Of a stretch of DNA of 64,000 nucleotides, positions 1 to 10,900 are shown piece after piece; within the stretch, counting starts at the first letter, position 1, and the number at the start of each line of letters is the position of its first letter. Location of the stretch: positions 1,612,001-1,676,000 of the forward strand of contig JAPEHQ010000006.1 of the NCBI GenBank assembly GCA_027405735.1. The letters run 5' to 3'. A program made the translations under genes and the position numbers. This stretch comes from Mucor racemosus (Eukaryota; Mucoromycota; Mucoromycetes; Mucorales; Mucoraceae). A model generated the notes under the pieces. It was not told the DNA's origin. It made no database searches and saw nothing but the letters and a program-made list of their open reading frames with translations.

Positions 1-342
1 TCCACTTTTTTTTTGGAAATTTAAGCCATTCTGCACAAAATATTTTAAACTCCGTATACAGCTAAAAATCGCTCAATTGGAGACACGAAATGAATGAAAA
101 CTGCAAATTGGCATTAATAATACTATAATATTATGTATTTGTTGAACGAGATGCCTCAAGGAAAAAGTATGGAGCCTATGTATATGTCTTTTAATGATGA
201 AAATAGCACAAAAAATCGTCGATTTAAGAAACAAGCCTGGAAATTTTTGATTGGGGGCATGTAACTCAGGGACTGGGAGAAGCCCATTAATCGATTAATT
301 TTTGTTGGTATTGCTTTGTCTTTTGTACTATAATATCCCACC
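1..342. other. Intergenic flank, no gene seen
   Basis: Upstream flank of the ERV1 gene. It is AT-rich with a T-run near the left edge. I see no coding exon, tRNA or repeat unit here on either strand. The promoter of ERV1 presumably lies in the last 100-200 bases, but no convincing TATA box could be picked. Confidence 0.4.
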
Positions 343-843
343 ATGGCTGCGGCAACCACAGAACATGAAAAGGATGGTTAGTCGGTATATTACAAACCAA
401 GAAATTCTTGTACTGATCTATAAAAAAAAAATAAGATACGTGGCGCATGGAAAATTGTCCAGCAGATTCTGTAGCACTTGGCAAAGCAGCATGGACATTA
501 TTACATACAACAGCAGCTTATTACCCTGATCGACCAGCACCTTCACAAATGGATTCAATGCGATCATTTATGGCTTCATTTATAGATAATTATCCATGTT
601 TTAGTGTATGTGAAAATGTAAAATTGCTTTTTTATAAATGCTTATATCGTTTCAAAATAACAGAAGGACTTCAAGCAATTCATGGTTGAGGAACCTATTC
701 GAGTTGGTAGCAGAAAGAAATTAAGTGAGTGGCTATGTAGACAGCATAACAAAGTAAATGAAAAACTTGGAAAACCTTCATTTGACTGTACGATTGTATT
801 TGACCGTTGGTTACAAGGGTCTTGTAAGCAATGTGATCAATGA
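343..843 (+). CDS. ERV1: FAD-linked sulfhydryl oxidase Erv1/ALR
   Basis: Erv1/ALR reoxidises the Mia40 import receptor in the mitochondrial intermembrane space, passing electrons through FAD to cytochrome c or oxygen. Three exons close exactly in frame: 343-376, 436-605 and 664-843, giving 127 aa. The ATG at 343 is chosen because its donor (GTTAGT) joins in phase to exon 2, which carries the family block ENCPADSVALGKAAWTLLHT. The FAD-fold helices, the LHTTAAYYPDRPAP segment and the structural CX16C pair (from LCRQHN to SFDC) are present, and the C-terminus adds a GSCKQC pair. Odd: the redox motif normally read as YPCxxC is YPCFS followed directly by KDF, so the second cysteine is absent with the best donor (GTATGT, 606). 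A weaker donor at 618 would give a CX3C instead. The stop lies 40 bp before the TATA box of the next gene. Identity of the family is secure; exon 2/3 junction is not. Confidence 0.85.
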
Positions 844-883
844 ACTAAATTGCATAATCGTCCGTGTGCGTGTGTACAAAAAG

Positions 884-895
884 TATATATAAATA
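884..895 (+). promoter_or_regulatory. TATA box of the F-box gene
   Basis: A TATATATAAATA stretch lies about 55-65 bases before the ATG at 951 and 40 bases after the ERV1 stop. Its spacing argues for 951, not the in-frame ATG at 864 upstream of the box, as the true start of the next gene. Confidence 0.5.
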
Positions 896-950
896 TCCAT
901 TCCTTATCTCTTTATCTTTTGTTCATTTTTTATTCTTCATCACAAATAAA

Positions 951-2075
951 ATGTTGGCATTAGAAATCCTTGATAACGTATTCTCATATCTTGCATATTC
1001 AGAAATTTACAGAATTCGATCCGTATGTAAAACTTGGAAACAGCAATGTGAATATCATTTATACCTTTCAATTAAATCAAATCGAAAAAAGATTTATATC
1101 AAAATTGGAGAAAAGGGAAAAGCTGCTTTGGTTGATATGGTGCCTTGTGATTACGATGCAGAGAATCAAGTAATTGGATTTAAATCTCAAGCTCAAGAGG
1201 AAGATGATGATGTGTATTTAGATCAAAATACAACACATACAAAAGCTCAAATTCAATTTAGTGAATGGTGTGAGCAAGAAACATCTGCACAAAACTCTAA
1301 ACTATTGCTTAATTTGAATCTTGTGGATCGTGCTCAGGTTTTATTTCATCTTCAATATAACCCCTCTATGGAACAAGTCTATGATTTAAAATTGCCAAAA
1401 GATGATAAAAATGAGTTACATTACCTTGGTGATAAAGGCATTATTATGACTTATTCTTACACTAAACAGCAACAACAACAACAACAACAACTTGATAATA
1501 CTATTCAATTTCATGGTTTAGAAGATCCCGTTATACCAAACACATTCAATTCTATATTTGATCAAGTAAATTCGAATAGAATCAATGCTGCGGCTAACAA
1601 TAATACAATTCGTTTGCGTATTCATTCAATTTACGCAAATCTGTCATGGCTTTTATCTGGATTCAATTCAGACATTACACCTGAACCTATATATCCAAGA
1701 CGCTATCAAATATTAGCAGATACACTTTTACTACATGATGTTGTTGATAAACACCATTTCTGTGCCTATTCCGAGTTTGTTCTAAAATGTATTATTACTA
1801 TGAAACAAGACGCTATTATTGACCCTCAAGCATTATCTGAACTTTTGAAGCAACCAGCAGACGCAATTTCATGGAAAGAGAAATTAAAAGCTATATTACA
1901 ATCTATTGGTATTGATCCGAGAGTTATTTACAAGTATACATTTGTCAAGAATTATATATTACAACAACATCCCCCTACAATTAGACCAGATGATGTTGCT
2001 AAAGTAATACAAGAGTCAGAGGAAGCTTGGATAGTCAAGAAATTAAACTTGATACGAGAATTAAGAAAGTTTTAA
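951..2075 (+). CDS. F-box protein
   Basis: A single-exon gene of 374 aa. Residues 1 to about 45 match an F-box: LALEILDNVFSYL, then YRIRSVCKTWKQQC, the usual Skp1-binding helices. F-box proteins act as substrate adaptors of SCF ubiquitin ligases, with the C-terminal part choosing the substrate. The remainder has no repeat type I recognise (no clear LRR, WD40 or kelch). It includes an acidic patch near residue 85 (EEDDDVYLD) and a run of nine glutamines near residue 180. The start is the ATG at 951, just after a TATA box at 884. The stop is 126 bp from the stop of TOP3 on the opposite strand, so the two genes converge. Substrate and pathway unknown. Confidence 0.75.
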   Translation: MLALEILDNVFSYLAYSEIYRIRSVCKTWKQQCEYHLYLSIKSNRKKIYIKIGEKGKAALVDMVPCDYDAENQVIGFKSQAQEEDDDVYLDQNTTHTKAQIQFSEWCEQETSAQNSKLLLNLNLVDRAQVLFHLQYNPSMEQVYDLKLPKDDKNELHYLGDKGIIMTYSYTKQQQQQQQQLDNTIQFHGLEDPVIPNTFNSIFDQVNSNRINAAANNNTIRLRIHSIYANLSWLLSGFNSDITPEPIYPRRYQILADTLLLHDVVDKHHFCAYSEFVLKCIITMKQDAIIDPQALSELLKQPADAISWKEKLKAILQSIGIDPRVIYKYTFVKNYILQQHPPTIRPDDVAKVIQESEEAWIVKKLNLIRELRKF

Positions 2076-2201
2076 TAAAATGTGATCATTAATATTTGGG
2101 AATGTTATATGTGTGTGTGTGCAATGAAAGGGTATAACGACATAATATACATGTATACAGTACATGATAAAGTGCAACTTTTTTTTTCTTGTTTTTTACT
2201 A

Positions 2202-4951
2202 TCACATTTGATCTACCCATTCAAAGTAATCACATCCTTTGTCTTTGCCAGCTGCACAACAATAAAATGCACGGCCTTTATTTTCTGTTTCCTTACGAAC
2301 AATGTGTTCAATGCAATTTTTACCACAGTGACAATAAGGTGTGGCAGAACCACCACCACTATTGTTGTTGTTACTGTAATTATGGCTATTGCTGCTGCTG
2401 CTGATGTTGCTGTTTGAATTGGTGGCATTATTATTACTTCTAAATGTGCCTGTATTTACTTTATCTGCCCATTCAAATGAATCACATTGAGCGTTATCTG
2501 CGCATTTGTAGAACTCACGACCTTTATTTGGCCCCTCTTTGACTACAGTTCTTAGCACCATTGGTCTTTGATGTCCCATACATTGTGGAGGTCCTGAGGT
2601 TGGTCTACTAATGTGAAATTCATTCTGGTTGTTTGAATTAGATCCTCTTCCTCTTCCTCGGCCTCTCGGATATCTTCCTCTACTACCTCTACCTCTGCTG
2701 GTACTATCATTGTCATCATCATTGTTATCATTTCCGCCATAGCTTCCTCTACCGAATCCACTGCCAAGGCCACCTCTACTACTACGAGAACCTCGACCAC
2801 CGCGAGAGCCTCTACCGCCACGAGGATTTCCTCCTCCACCAGCGCCACCGCCACCACCATCATGACCGCCACGGAAACCGCCACCGCCTCCTCTTCCTCT
2901 ACCGCGAGAGTTACGATGGCTAGAATCTTCTCGCTCACGAAAATATCTGTCCATAGAGCTTGTAATTTTGGAAAATTCTTCAATTGTACGTAAAAACATC
3001 TCCTTGTAGCGATTAACGCTTCTAATAAGTACTTGATCTGGAGTGCTATTACCATCACAAATGGATTTTAAATCTGCTTCCATCTATACAAACCAACAAA
3101 CTTACTATTAGCATAGTTCATAATCATGATACATGTATATATTTACCTGTCTACGTAGAAACGGTTTACTTAAACTTGATTCAAAGCCTATTTGGTCATA
3201 GCCTAAAATCAAAGCAATTCCCAATGTTAAAGGCTTAAAGTATTGATTTTCCTTAAAGATGTAATGTCTATCAATGACTGTTTGAATGTGGTCTGCAATA
3301 GTAGCATCTGTACCAATTTCGTTCTTTTCCATCATACTAATAAGATCCGTTTCTGTCAATAATTGAGGTGCACTTGTATGCCCTGATTCGAACTTTAGTG
3401 TATTTGGAATGAATTCATCGCCTTCAACAAAGTCAGGTATTTCATTGCCATTCCATTTATCGTATGGGTATACTTCAAGAAAGTTCCTTTCTAAAATAAC
3501 GAGGCCTTTTGCATCAAAGTATTCAGTATCCATTTTAACTTGCACATTAGTTTCATGCCCAACAGCATTTTTCCAACAACAAGCCAAAAATCGACGTACA
3601 ATAAATTCATATACTCGTTTCTCATCGGGTCCCATTCCATTCATATTATAACCTGTTGGATGGATAGGTGGATGTGCTTTATCGTTACTTCTTCCACTGC
3701 GAGGTCTTTCGAATTCACCATCTCGTAATCTAGTCAAAAAAGATTATTAGGATTTGACAAAACTATGATCTTTTATATCCTTACAGCTGAGCATATTGGC
3801 CCCAATTGGGATCTTGTACTTGCATATTAATCAATGACATGAAATCAAAGCCTGAATCAAATTGATCTGTTTCTGTTCTTGGGTAACTGATTAAACCAGC
3901 TGTATATAATGTTTCTGCAAGTTGCATGATATGAGCACCAGACATACGAAGAGCACGACATGCCACCTTTTGTAACTCAACAGTTGTTAACGGTAATGGT
4001 TTCCATTTCGATGCTTGCTTTGATCTAACTTTTGTCACTGTGGCAATTTTCTTTTCAATACAAATTTCATACAATATAAAACAAGCCCATTTATCAAATA
4101 GATGCTCTCTTCTCCAATTAAAAAAAGTAATCAATTCAGTACCATCATCTCGACGATGACTATAAGATAAAACAATTTTCCAGAATTCTTCTGGTATAAA
4201 ATTTTGAATTTGTTGATATCGATCTACCACAAACCCTAATGTTGGAAATTGACAGCTGCCATAACTAATAACTTTAGCTCTTTCTTGTTCGTTGAAATAA
4301 TGTCTTAATCGCATAGTTTGTAATCGAGTAAAAGCTGCTCCAATACGAAGATCTAATTCGGATCGAGCTCTGACAGCTTGAACTTGTCGCATATCGAGTT
4401 CTACATGATTTTGCGCAGCATGATGTATTTCATTTGGTTGCATAGCTGAAAATCTTGCCCGCCATACTTGAATTCTAGGATTTAACTGCAAACATAAATC
4501 AGCCAAATCGCCCCCAATAGCCTCTCCTTCTCTATCACAATCGGTCCATATAAACAATACATCGCAATCCCTGATTTGGAGTCGAATATTGTTTGTCAAT
4601 GGTACACTTGATTCAGAGACATCTTTTCTCGTAGGTGCATGGAACAGATCTTCTACGGGATAACCATTCCAGTCTTTGTTAATACCGCCTTCAAACTGTA
4701 AGCTCATCAAATGCCCTTTTAGAGCTGTCATGGTAAAGTTTGTAGGTGTATTGTTTAGATTGTATGTAAAGTCATAGTTTCTCACATAAATATCAGCAGA
4801 TGGTCTCTACATTTTTTAAAGGATTTATTTAGATGAAATGCATTGTTTTTTTTTAATTAATCTACATTACAGTAGTGAAGCTAGATTGAGACAAAATTTC
4901 AGCAATTTTCTTTGCTGCACTTGGCTTTTCAGCAACACAAAGTACACGCAT
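2202..4951 (-). CDS. TOP3: DNA topoisomerase III (type IA) with RGG region and two GRF zinc fingers
   Basis: Type IA topoisomerase acting with a RecQ helicase and Rmi1 to dissolve recombination intermediates. Four exons close in frame: 4951-4871, 4806-3785, 3729-3147, 3083-2202, giving 855 aa. The start MRVLCVAEKPSAAKKIAEIL opens a Toprim fold; the acidic metal site is WTDCDREGEAIG. The active tyrosine is Y335 in SYPRTETDQF, followed by KAHPPIHPT. After the core, a Gly/Arg-rich stretch of about 100 residues (many RGG/GRG units) leads to two GRF-type zinc fingers, one starting CMGHQRPM and one PYCHCGKN, as in animal TOP3A. Family assignment is firm; the RGG segment suggests RNA or ssDNA binding, by inference. 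The gene shares a 211-bp divergent promoter with the transporter at 5163 and converges with the F-box gene. Confidence 0.95.
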
Positions 4952-4977
4952 CTATGTTGTATAAAGAGTGAAAAATC

Positions 4978-4987
4978 TTTGGCGAAA
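4978..4987. promoter_or_regulatory. E2F/MBF-like site in the TOP3 promoter
   Basis: TTTGGCGAAA lies 27 bases upstream of the TOP3 ATG within the 211-bp divergent promoter. This matches the E2F/DP-type core (TTTSGCG). A G1/S expression site would suit a recombination topoisomerase, but a single ten-base match is weak evidence. Confidence 0.3.
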
Positions 4988-5162
4988 CCGAGACTCTATT
5001 TTGTATTTTGTAGGTCCCCTCCCCCCTTTTTTGATTAAATAGGCGCCACACGATGGAAAGGACGGGGCTGAATGAAATGGTTTAAAAAAGAAAGAGATTT
5101 TCTATTAAAAGGATCCCCTTTTTTTCCCTTCTTCCTTCCTCCTTTATTAGAAAAACACCAAA

Positions 5163-6571
5163 ATGAGCTCTTCAAATAATGATATTCAAATGAATCGTAA
5201 GGATATGGATGAAAGTGAAGAACCTTTCTTGCCTGCACCTGTTCAAGCCAGAGAAAAACAACATCCTTTACCTCTTATTGCTGCTGTCGTTAGTTTCTAT
5301 TTCATTATCTCACTCTCGGTTGTATTTTTGAACAAGATCATCCTTAGTGGATCAAGCGACTTTCCTTATGCCCTTTTCGTTACTTGGTATCAACTTGTAG
5401 TTGCTTTGGTTCTTTTATTAGTATGGGCACAACTTGGTAAAAGGTAAGAGAGAGTGATTTATGGGTGGAATATAAAAGTATATATAGACTAAATATTCCG
5501 TATTTAGCAACAAGCTTTTTAGTATCATCCCACCTTATGAATTCAACATGGTCATCGCTAAAAGAGTTGCACCTTTAACTTTTGTCTATGTTGGTATGTT
5601 GGTTTTGAATAACTTGTGTTTGAAATACGTTGAGGTTACCTTTTATCAAGTAAGTCTTTCTATAAGAAAACGCATTTATAGATAGACTTATAATGTTGTA
5701 TAGGTTGCCAGATCATTATCTATCAACTTCACTATTTTGTTCACTTATTTGATCCTTGGAAAAAAGACATCTGCACCTGCTTTAATAGCTTGTTTTATTG
5801 TATTTATGGGTTTCGTTATCGGTTCATATGGTGAAATTAACTTTTCTTGGGCTGGTGTTGTCTATGGTGTTGGTTCTTCTGCCTTTGTAGCTCTTTATGG
5901 TATTTATGTTCAAAAGACTTTGGCTGCTGTAGATAACAATCAATGGTAATTTTCCTTGATTCTCAATTTGATCCTGTTACAAATATATTAATTCGATTCT
6001 TTTTAGGAAATTGCTTCATTATAATACTACTCTTGCTATCATTTTCCTTTCTCCTCTCTTGTTGCTTTCCGGTGAAATTGGTGAAATTGTAGCTACATCT
6101 GATATTATTTATACTTTCAACTTTTGGGTTTTAATGGTAAGTTTTTCAAATAAAAAAAAAGGGGGAGAAGAGTCTAATCATTTAATATGTATAATAGACT
6201 ATTACTGGTATTACCGGTTTTGGTATCAATATTGCCATGTTCTTGCAGGTCAAGTACACATCCGCTTTGACAAACACCATCAGTGGTACTGCAAAGGTAA
6301 GCTTTTATTCTACTACAAATGCTATCTATATCATCTAAAAACAAACCAAAATCCTATTTTTAGTCTTGTGTTCAAACAGTTTTAGCAGCTATGATCTTCC
6401 AAAATCCTATCTCTGGTTTGGTAAGAATTTTTTTTTCCTTTTAAATGGGCGATCAATTTTTCATTAATATTAATCTTTTTATTATAGAATGGTCTTGGTA
6501 TCTTTTTGGCTTTAGTTGGATCAGGTTATTACGGTTGGGTTCGTTATCAAGAAAGAATTGCTTCAAAATAG
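5163..6571 (+). CDS. GDP-fucose transporter-like nucleotide-sugar transporter (SLC35C1 type)
   Basis: Golgi nucleotide-sugar/nucleotide-monophosphate antiporter of the drug/metabolite transporter superfamily, 344 aa. Seven exons close in frame: 5163-5443, 5508-5649, 5704-5945, 6007-6136, 6198-6296, 6364-6420, 6488-6571. About ten hydrophobic segments follow a polar N-terminus of roughly 35 residues. Diagnostic stretches include LNKIILSG, KYVEVTFYQVARSLS, IYVQKTLAAVDNNQWKLLHYN and VKYTSALTNTISGTAK, which correspond to SLC35C1 rather than to the GDP-mannose transporters (no GALNK motif seen). It would supply GDP-fucose for protein or wall-polysaccharide fucosylation. Substrate is inferred from the family; a plain triose-phosphate-translocator-like relative is the alternative. 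It shares its promoter region with TOP3. Confidence 0.85.
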
Positions 6572-7553
6572 ATAATCAAAAAGCATAACATTGTATTTAA
6601 AAAATATCCCCCTTTCCTTTCTTGATAATTATATATAAAATATTTGAATAACAATGTCCTTTTTGCTTTTTTTAGCCAAGATTTTATTATTATTGTTTAA
6701 ATTCAGTTTTCTTATTTATTATTTTTATGCCCTAAAAGGAATTTGACGTATATCAAAAAAGATCTTCAATAATGATGTGATTTTTTCGTACTAAAATATT
6801 ATATTAGCATCGTCTTTCACGGGCCCTTTTATTTATTATGTTTTATTTCACAAAGCGAAATTTTGTGCAACAAGTAAACACATTATATCATCATTTATTT
6901 ACCTACCATACGGTATGTCATGAAAAAGCTTCGCTCAATGATCATCGCTCGAGAACTTTTCTTGGCAAAAAAAAAAAAAAAAAAAAAAAAATAGATAATG
7001 GTATATCTACAATATAGCTTTTAGATCGCATGTTTGTATTGATCACTCGAGTACAGTTTGAATGAAACTAATTATTGTTGAGCAAAAAAGATGATCAATG
7101 TCCTTTTATATTGCCATTTTAGGTGAATAATGAAATGGCATCACCTTACACAAACTTGATGGCAAACGAGGAATATTTGATTGTGTTTGGCTAATACAAG
7201 AGATATCGAAAGAGCCGAATCTTCAACCACAGCAGGCTGTTTTCCAAAGATATTTAATAAACATTCAATAATATTCATATATTGTCTTGACAATTTGTAA
7301 ACGTAACGTTCAGTATTACAGTATCTTTTTTTTTAGTGCTGAAAAGATCAATTAATGTCTGAAGAACTGTTTCTAAGTTTTTATTCATATAAATAAGTTT
7401 CTCTTGAATATCAAATCGACATTGAATATGTAAGTATACAATTGTTTTTTTAAAAAAAGGCAAGCATTGATATGGAAGGGCATTATCACGTGACTTATTG
7501 ATAATGTGTATTTTCAAAATATATATGTTTTTTTAAACTAAAAAACATATGAA
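6572..7553. other. Intergenic, with A26 tract and a decayed minus-strand coding fragment
   Basis: Downstream flank of the transporter gene. It contains a 26-base poly-A tract at 6967-6992. On the minus strand, 7278-7141 reads as 45 codons beginning MNIIECLLNIFGKQPAVVED, and the stretch just upstream (about 7450-7340) reads FDIQEKLIYMNKNLETVLQ in a different frame. The two pieces look like remains of one coding region, perhaps helical, but no plausible intron joins them. No function assigned. Confidence 0.3.
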
Positions 7554-7624
7554 GCGCGGTTGGTTAAGTGGTATAATCTTCGCCTGCCACGCGAAGGGCC
7601 GGGGTTCGATTCCCCGACCGCGCA
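7554..7624 (+). tRNA. tRNA-Gly (anticodon GCC)
   Basis: The sequence folds as a complete cloverleaf. The acceptor stem is GCGCGGT with ACCGCGC and discriminator A at 7624. The anticodon stem TTCGC/GCGAA carries the loop CTGCCAC (7584-7590), so the anticodon at 7586-7588 is GCC. The T-arm is CCGGG-GTTCGAT-TCCCCG-like. No intron. A run of six T follows immediately as a Pol III terminator. Confidence 0.95.
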
Positions 7625-7713
7625 TTTTTTTATTTTTTCATACTGTGGTGTCTATAGAAATGTTTTTTTTTTTGCTTTCATCATGGCCCGGTGTTATAGC
7701 TTATTATATATAT

Positions 7714-7847
7714 TGTCGTAGAAGTTTTAACTCTTTTGTTACACAGTAATAATAGTATAAATATTAGATCTTAAATGTCAAACTTAATAAACATCGCCTT
7801 TTAACTTATAACTATATTTGTCTCATTACATTATTATTATCACGACA
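7714..7847 (+). repeat. 5' LTR of the Ty3/gypsy element
   Basis: 134 bp bounded by TG...CA with 5-bp inverted ends (TGTCG/CGACA). It contains a TATAAATATTAG promoter-like stretch near its middle. It differs from the 3' LTR at one position by eye. Preceded by the target repeat ATAT. Confidence 0.92.
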
Positions 7848-7849
7848 AT

Positions 7850-7858
7850 TGGTAGCAG
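7850..7858 (+). other. Primer-binding site, probably initiator tRNA-Met
   Basis: TGGTAGCAG begins two bases after the LTR end. TGGTAGC is complementary to the 3' CCA-bearing end of eukaryotic initiator tRNA-Met, the primer of Ty1/Ty3-type elements. The tRNA itself is not in this window, so the assignment is by family knowledge. Confidence 0.6.
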
Positions 7859-7922
7859 CAGCTAAAAGATAATACATTTAGCTGTACATATTACTTTTGT
7901 AAAACAAAACTCTATTCCTTAA

Positions 7923-10900
7923 TTGATGAACTATAATACGCAAGAACATCAAGAAAAATACAACTGGCTTCATTCTATTCAATACAATTTAAAACATCAC
8001 ATAAGTGTTGAACATCATTCACAATTTTTAAACTTTTGTAACAACCTTCCATCAAAAGTCATACAATTTACTAGTGCTACAAAAATCCAATACCTAATTA
8101 AAAGCAAACATTACTTCACATTTAACAAAAAAAAAATAAAGCAACTAGCCGACAAAACATATATTGAATACCAAAAATACAAAATCATTAATATGGATTC
8201 CAACCCTGAATCCTTTACCAAAACTGAATTACTTGCAATTTTGCAATCTTTAATGCAAAACCAACAACAGCAAGCATCGGCACCAAGAAAACAGGTTATC
8301 AAGATTGCTGAACCTGCGAAATTCTCTGGTGAAAGAGATATTGCCTTCATTGATGCTTGGCTCCTCTCTATCGAAAGGTATTTAGAGCATTACCAGGTGG
8401 ACCCTAGTAACTGGGTTACAACAACTGTTCATTACCTTGATGGTCGTGCCATCATATGGTGGAACAGGTTACACCGTATGAATGCATGTCCTACTAATTG
8501 GGATGAATTTAAACAAAACCTCAACAGGGAATTCAAACCTCTTTTTGCTAATCAGACTGCTCGTGATCGCTTTGCAGTTCTTCGTCAAGGCAATGCTTCC
8601 GTGCAAGAATATGTACACAAAATGCAAGATATCCTTTTGGAATCTACGGACATTGCAGAACCTGAAGCAATCGATCATTTTGTACGTAATCTCAAACCAG
8701 CTTTATATGCTAAAGTTCGTGGGTCTCGCCCGGTATCATTGGATGCTGCATTCAAAGCTGCATTTGATGAGGAAATATGTCTTCTTCCTCCTGGTGTCAT
8801 GTCATCCGCTTCATCAGCGTCTTTATCCTCTTCTTTTTCTTCAACAATGGTAGATGATCCAATGGATTTATCCGTCTTGAAACACTCTCTTTTTTGTGAA
8901 TGGTGTAAACGCAAGGGTCATAATATTGATGAATGTCGCACCAAAGCTTATGCTATTCAACAATTTGAAAAACAGCATTTGCAACAACAACAACAACAAC
9001 AACATCCTCAACAAACCAAATTTCGTCCTCATTATAATAATAATAGACGATACAACAACAACTACAACAACAACAACAACAACAACTGGAAACAGAAGAG
9101 ATCTTATTATAATAATAACCGTAATGTTGACAGCGATCGTAATACTCAATTACTAAACATGTTATTGGATAAACTAACTATTGATCCTCCTACTGTTAAT
9201 AAAAATGATGATCTTATTGATCTGTCTTCAAGTCGTGATGAAGACAATTTTTCCTCTTACTTTCCTGCATTCTCTTCTCAATCGTTAAACGTATTATCAG
9301 ATGTCAAATTTGTAAATAATATCTCTAACAATATATCATCCAAACTGCCTTTATATGTTGCTATGGTTGGTGGTTCTCATTTCAAAGTGCTCATTGATAG
9401 TGGTGCAAGTGCAAATTATGTGCATCCTAAATTATTGCATTATGCTAAATCTACTACGGAAGTTAAAAATCAATCGGTGGAAACTGCTAATGGTCAACAA
9501 GCTAACATTGACAAAATTATCAACTTTGATATGTATCTAGGAGATGATTACACTTTTAAAGACAATGTCAATGCCTTTGTTTTTGAATCAAAATTTGATA
9601 TTATCTTGGGAAATGCTTGGTTAAAGCATGTCAAGCCATCTCCAGACTGGTTCGCTGATACTTGGACTTTAACTCACCAAAATGGATATGATACAACTAT
9701 ATTACAACCATTGAAACATCAACAGGTATCTACTTTACATAATGAATCTGATTTAACTAACATTTCTTCTGATCTTCCTAAAGTATCATCTACACCTTTA
9801 CCTCATCCGGAGGGAATCAACAATACTGTAAAGGATCCTTCATCGGATGATGTCCCTCAACATTCAACGTTTTTTGATATCAATGATTTAAATATTTTAG
9901 ATACTCAAGACTCACTTCTACCTCCTAGTATTCCTACGGATGACTATCTCTTATCTTCAACTCAACTTGCTCGTCTTCTCAAGAAAAACCAAATCTCGGA
10001 ATGCTTTGTAATCAATTTTGTTAGTAAAGATTCTGATAATACTTTAATCACACCTATTTATCCACCTACTTTATCTGGTAATCATGAACTAAACCATTTA
10101 GAACTTACTAACAATGATAGTGGGGAACAATGGAAATTGGAATTTGAAAAATTATTTCCTTATGCGTTTAAAGATCAGATTACTGAATTACCTCCTCATC
10201 GTAATACTCGTGATATCATTGTAACTAATCCTAGTGACGCAGCTCCTATTTCAGTTCCTCCTTATCGTATGTCACCTTTAGAATTGAAAGAATTGCGACG
10301 TCAGTTAAATGATTTAGAAAAGAAAGGTCTTATTGTACCTACCGCTTCACCATGGGGCGCTCCAATCTTATTTGTTCGAAAAGCCAATACCAAGGAACTT
10401 CGCATGGTGTGTGATTTTCGTGCGCTTAACCGTATCACTATTTCTCAAAATATTCCTATTCCTCGAATCGATGAATGTCTTGATCTTCTTCATAATGCTA
10501 CTCATTTTTCTCAAATTGACTTAACTGGGGCATTCAACCAAACTAGATTATCCGATGCGGACTCTCACCGGGCTACGATATCTCACCGATTTGGACAGCA
10601 TAGATGGCTTGTAACCCCTTTCGGACTCCGAAATTCCGGGCCGTACTTTCAATCTCAGATGAATTTTGTACTCCGCGAGTGTACTGAATTTTCTGTATGT
10701 TACTTAGATGATATTTTAATATTTAGCAAAAGTGAACAGGAACATAAAGAACATGTCAAAACTGTATTAGCTAAACTTGATGAAGCAAAATTTGTCATTA
10801 ACAAAAGAAAATCGCATTTTAATATCCAAGAATTAACATTTTTAGGTTTTGATATTACTAAACATGGCGTTCTACCTTCCAAGAAAAAGGTTGCTGCTGT

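Noticed and set aside
864..950. Upstream in-frame ATG of the F-box gene
   Set aside because: It lies before the TATA box at 884 and would add a hydrophobic stretch before the F-box; 951 fits better.
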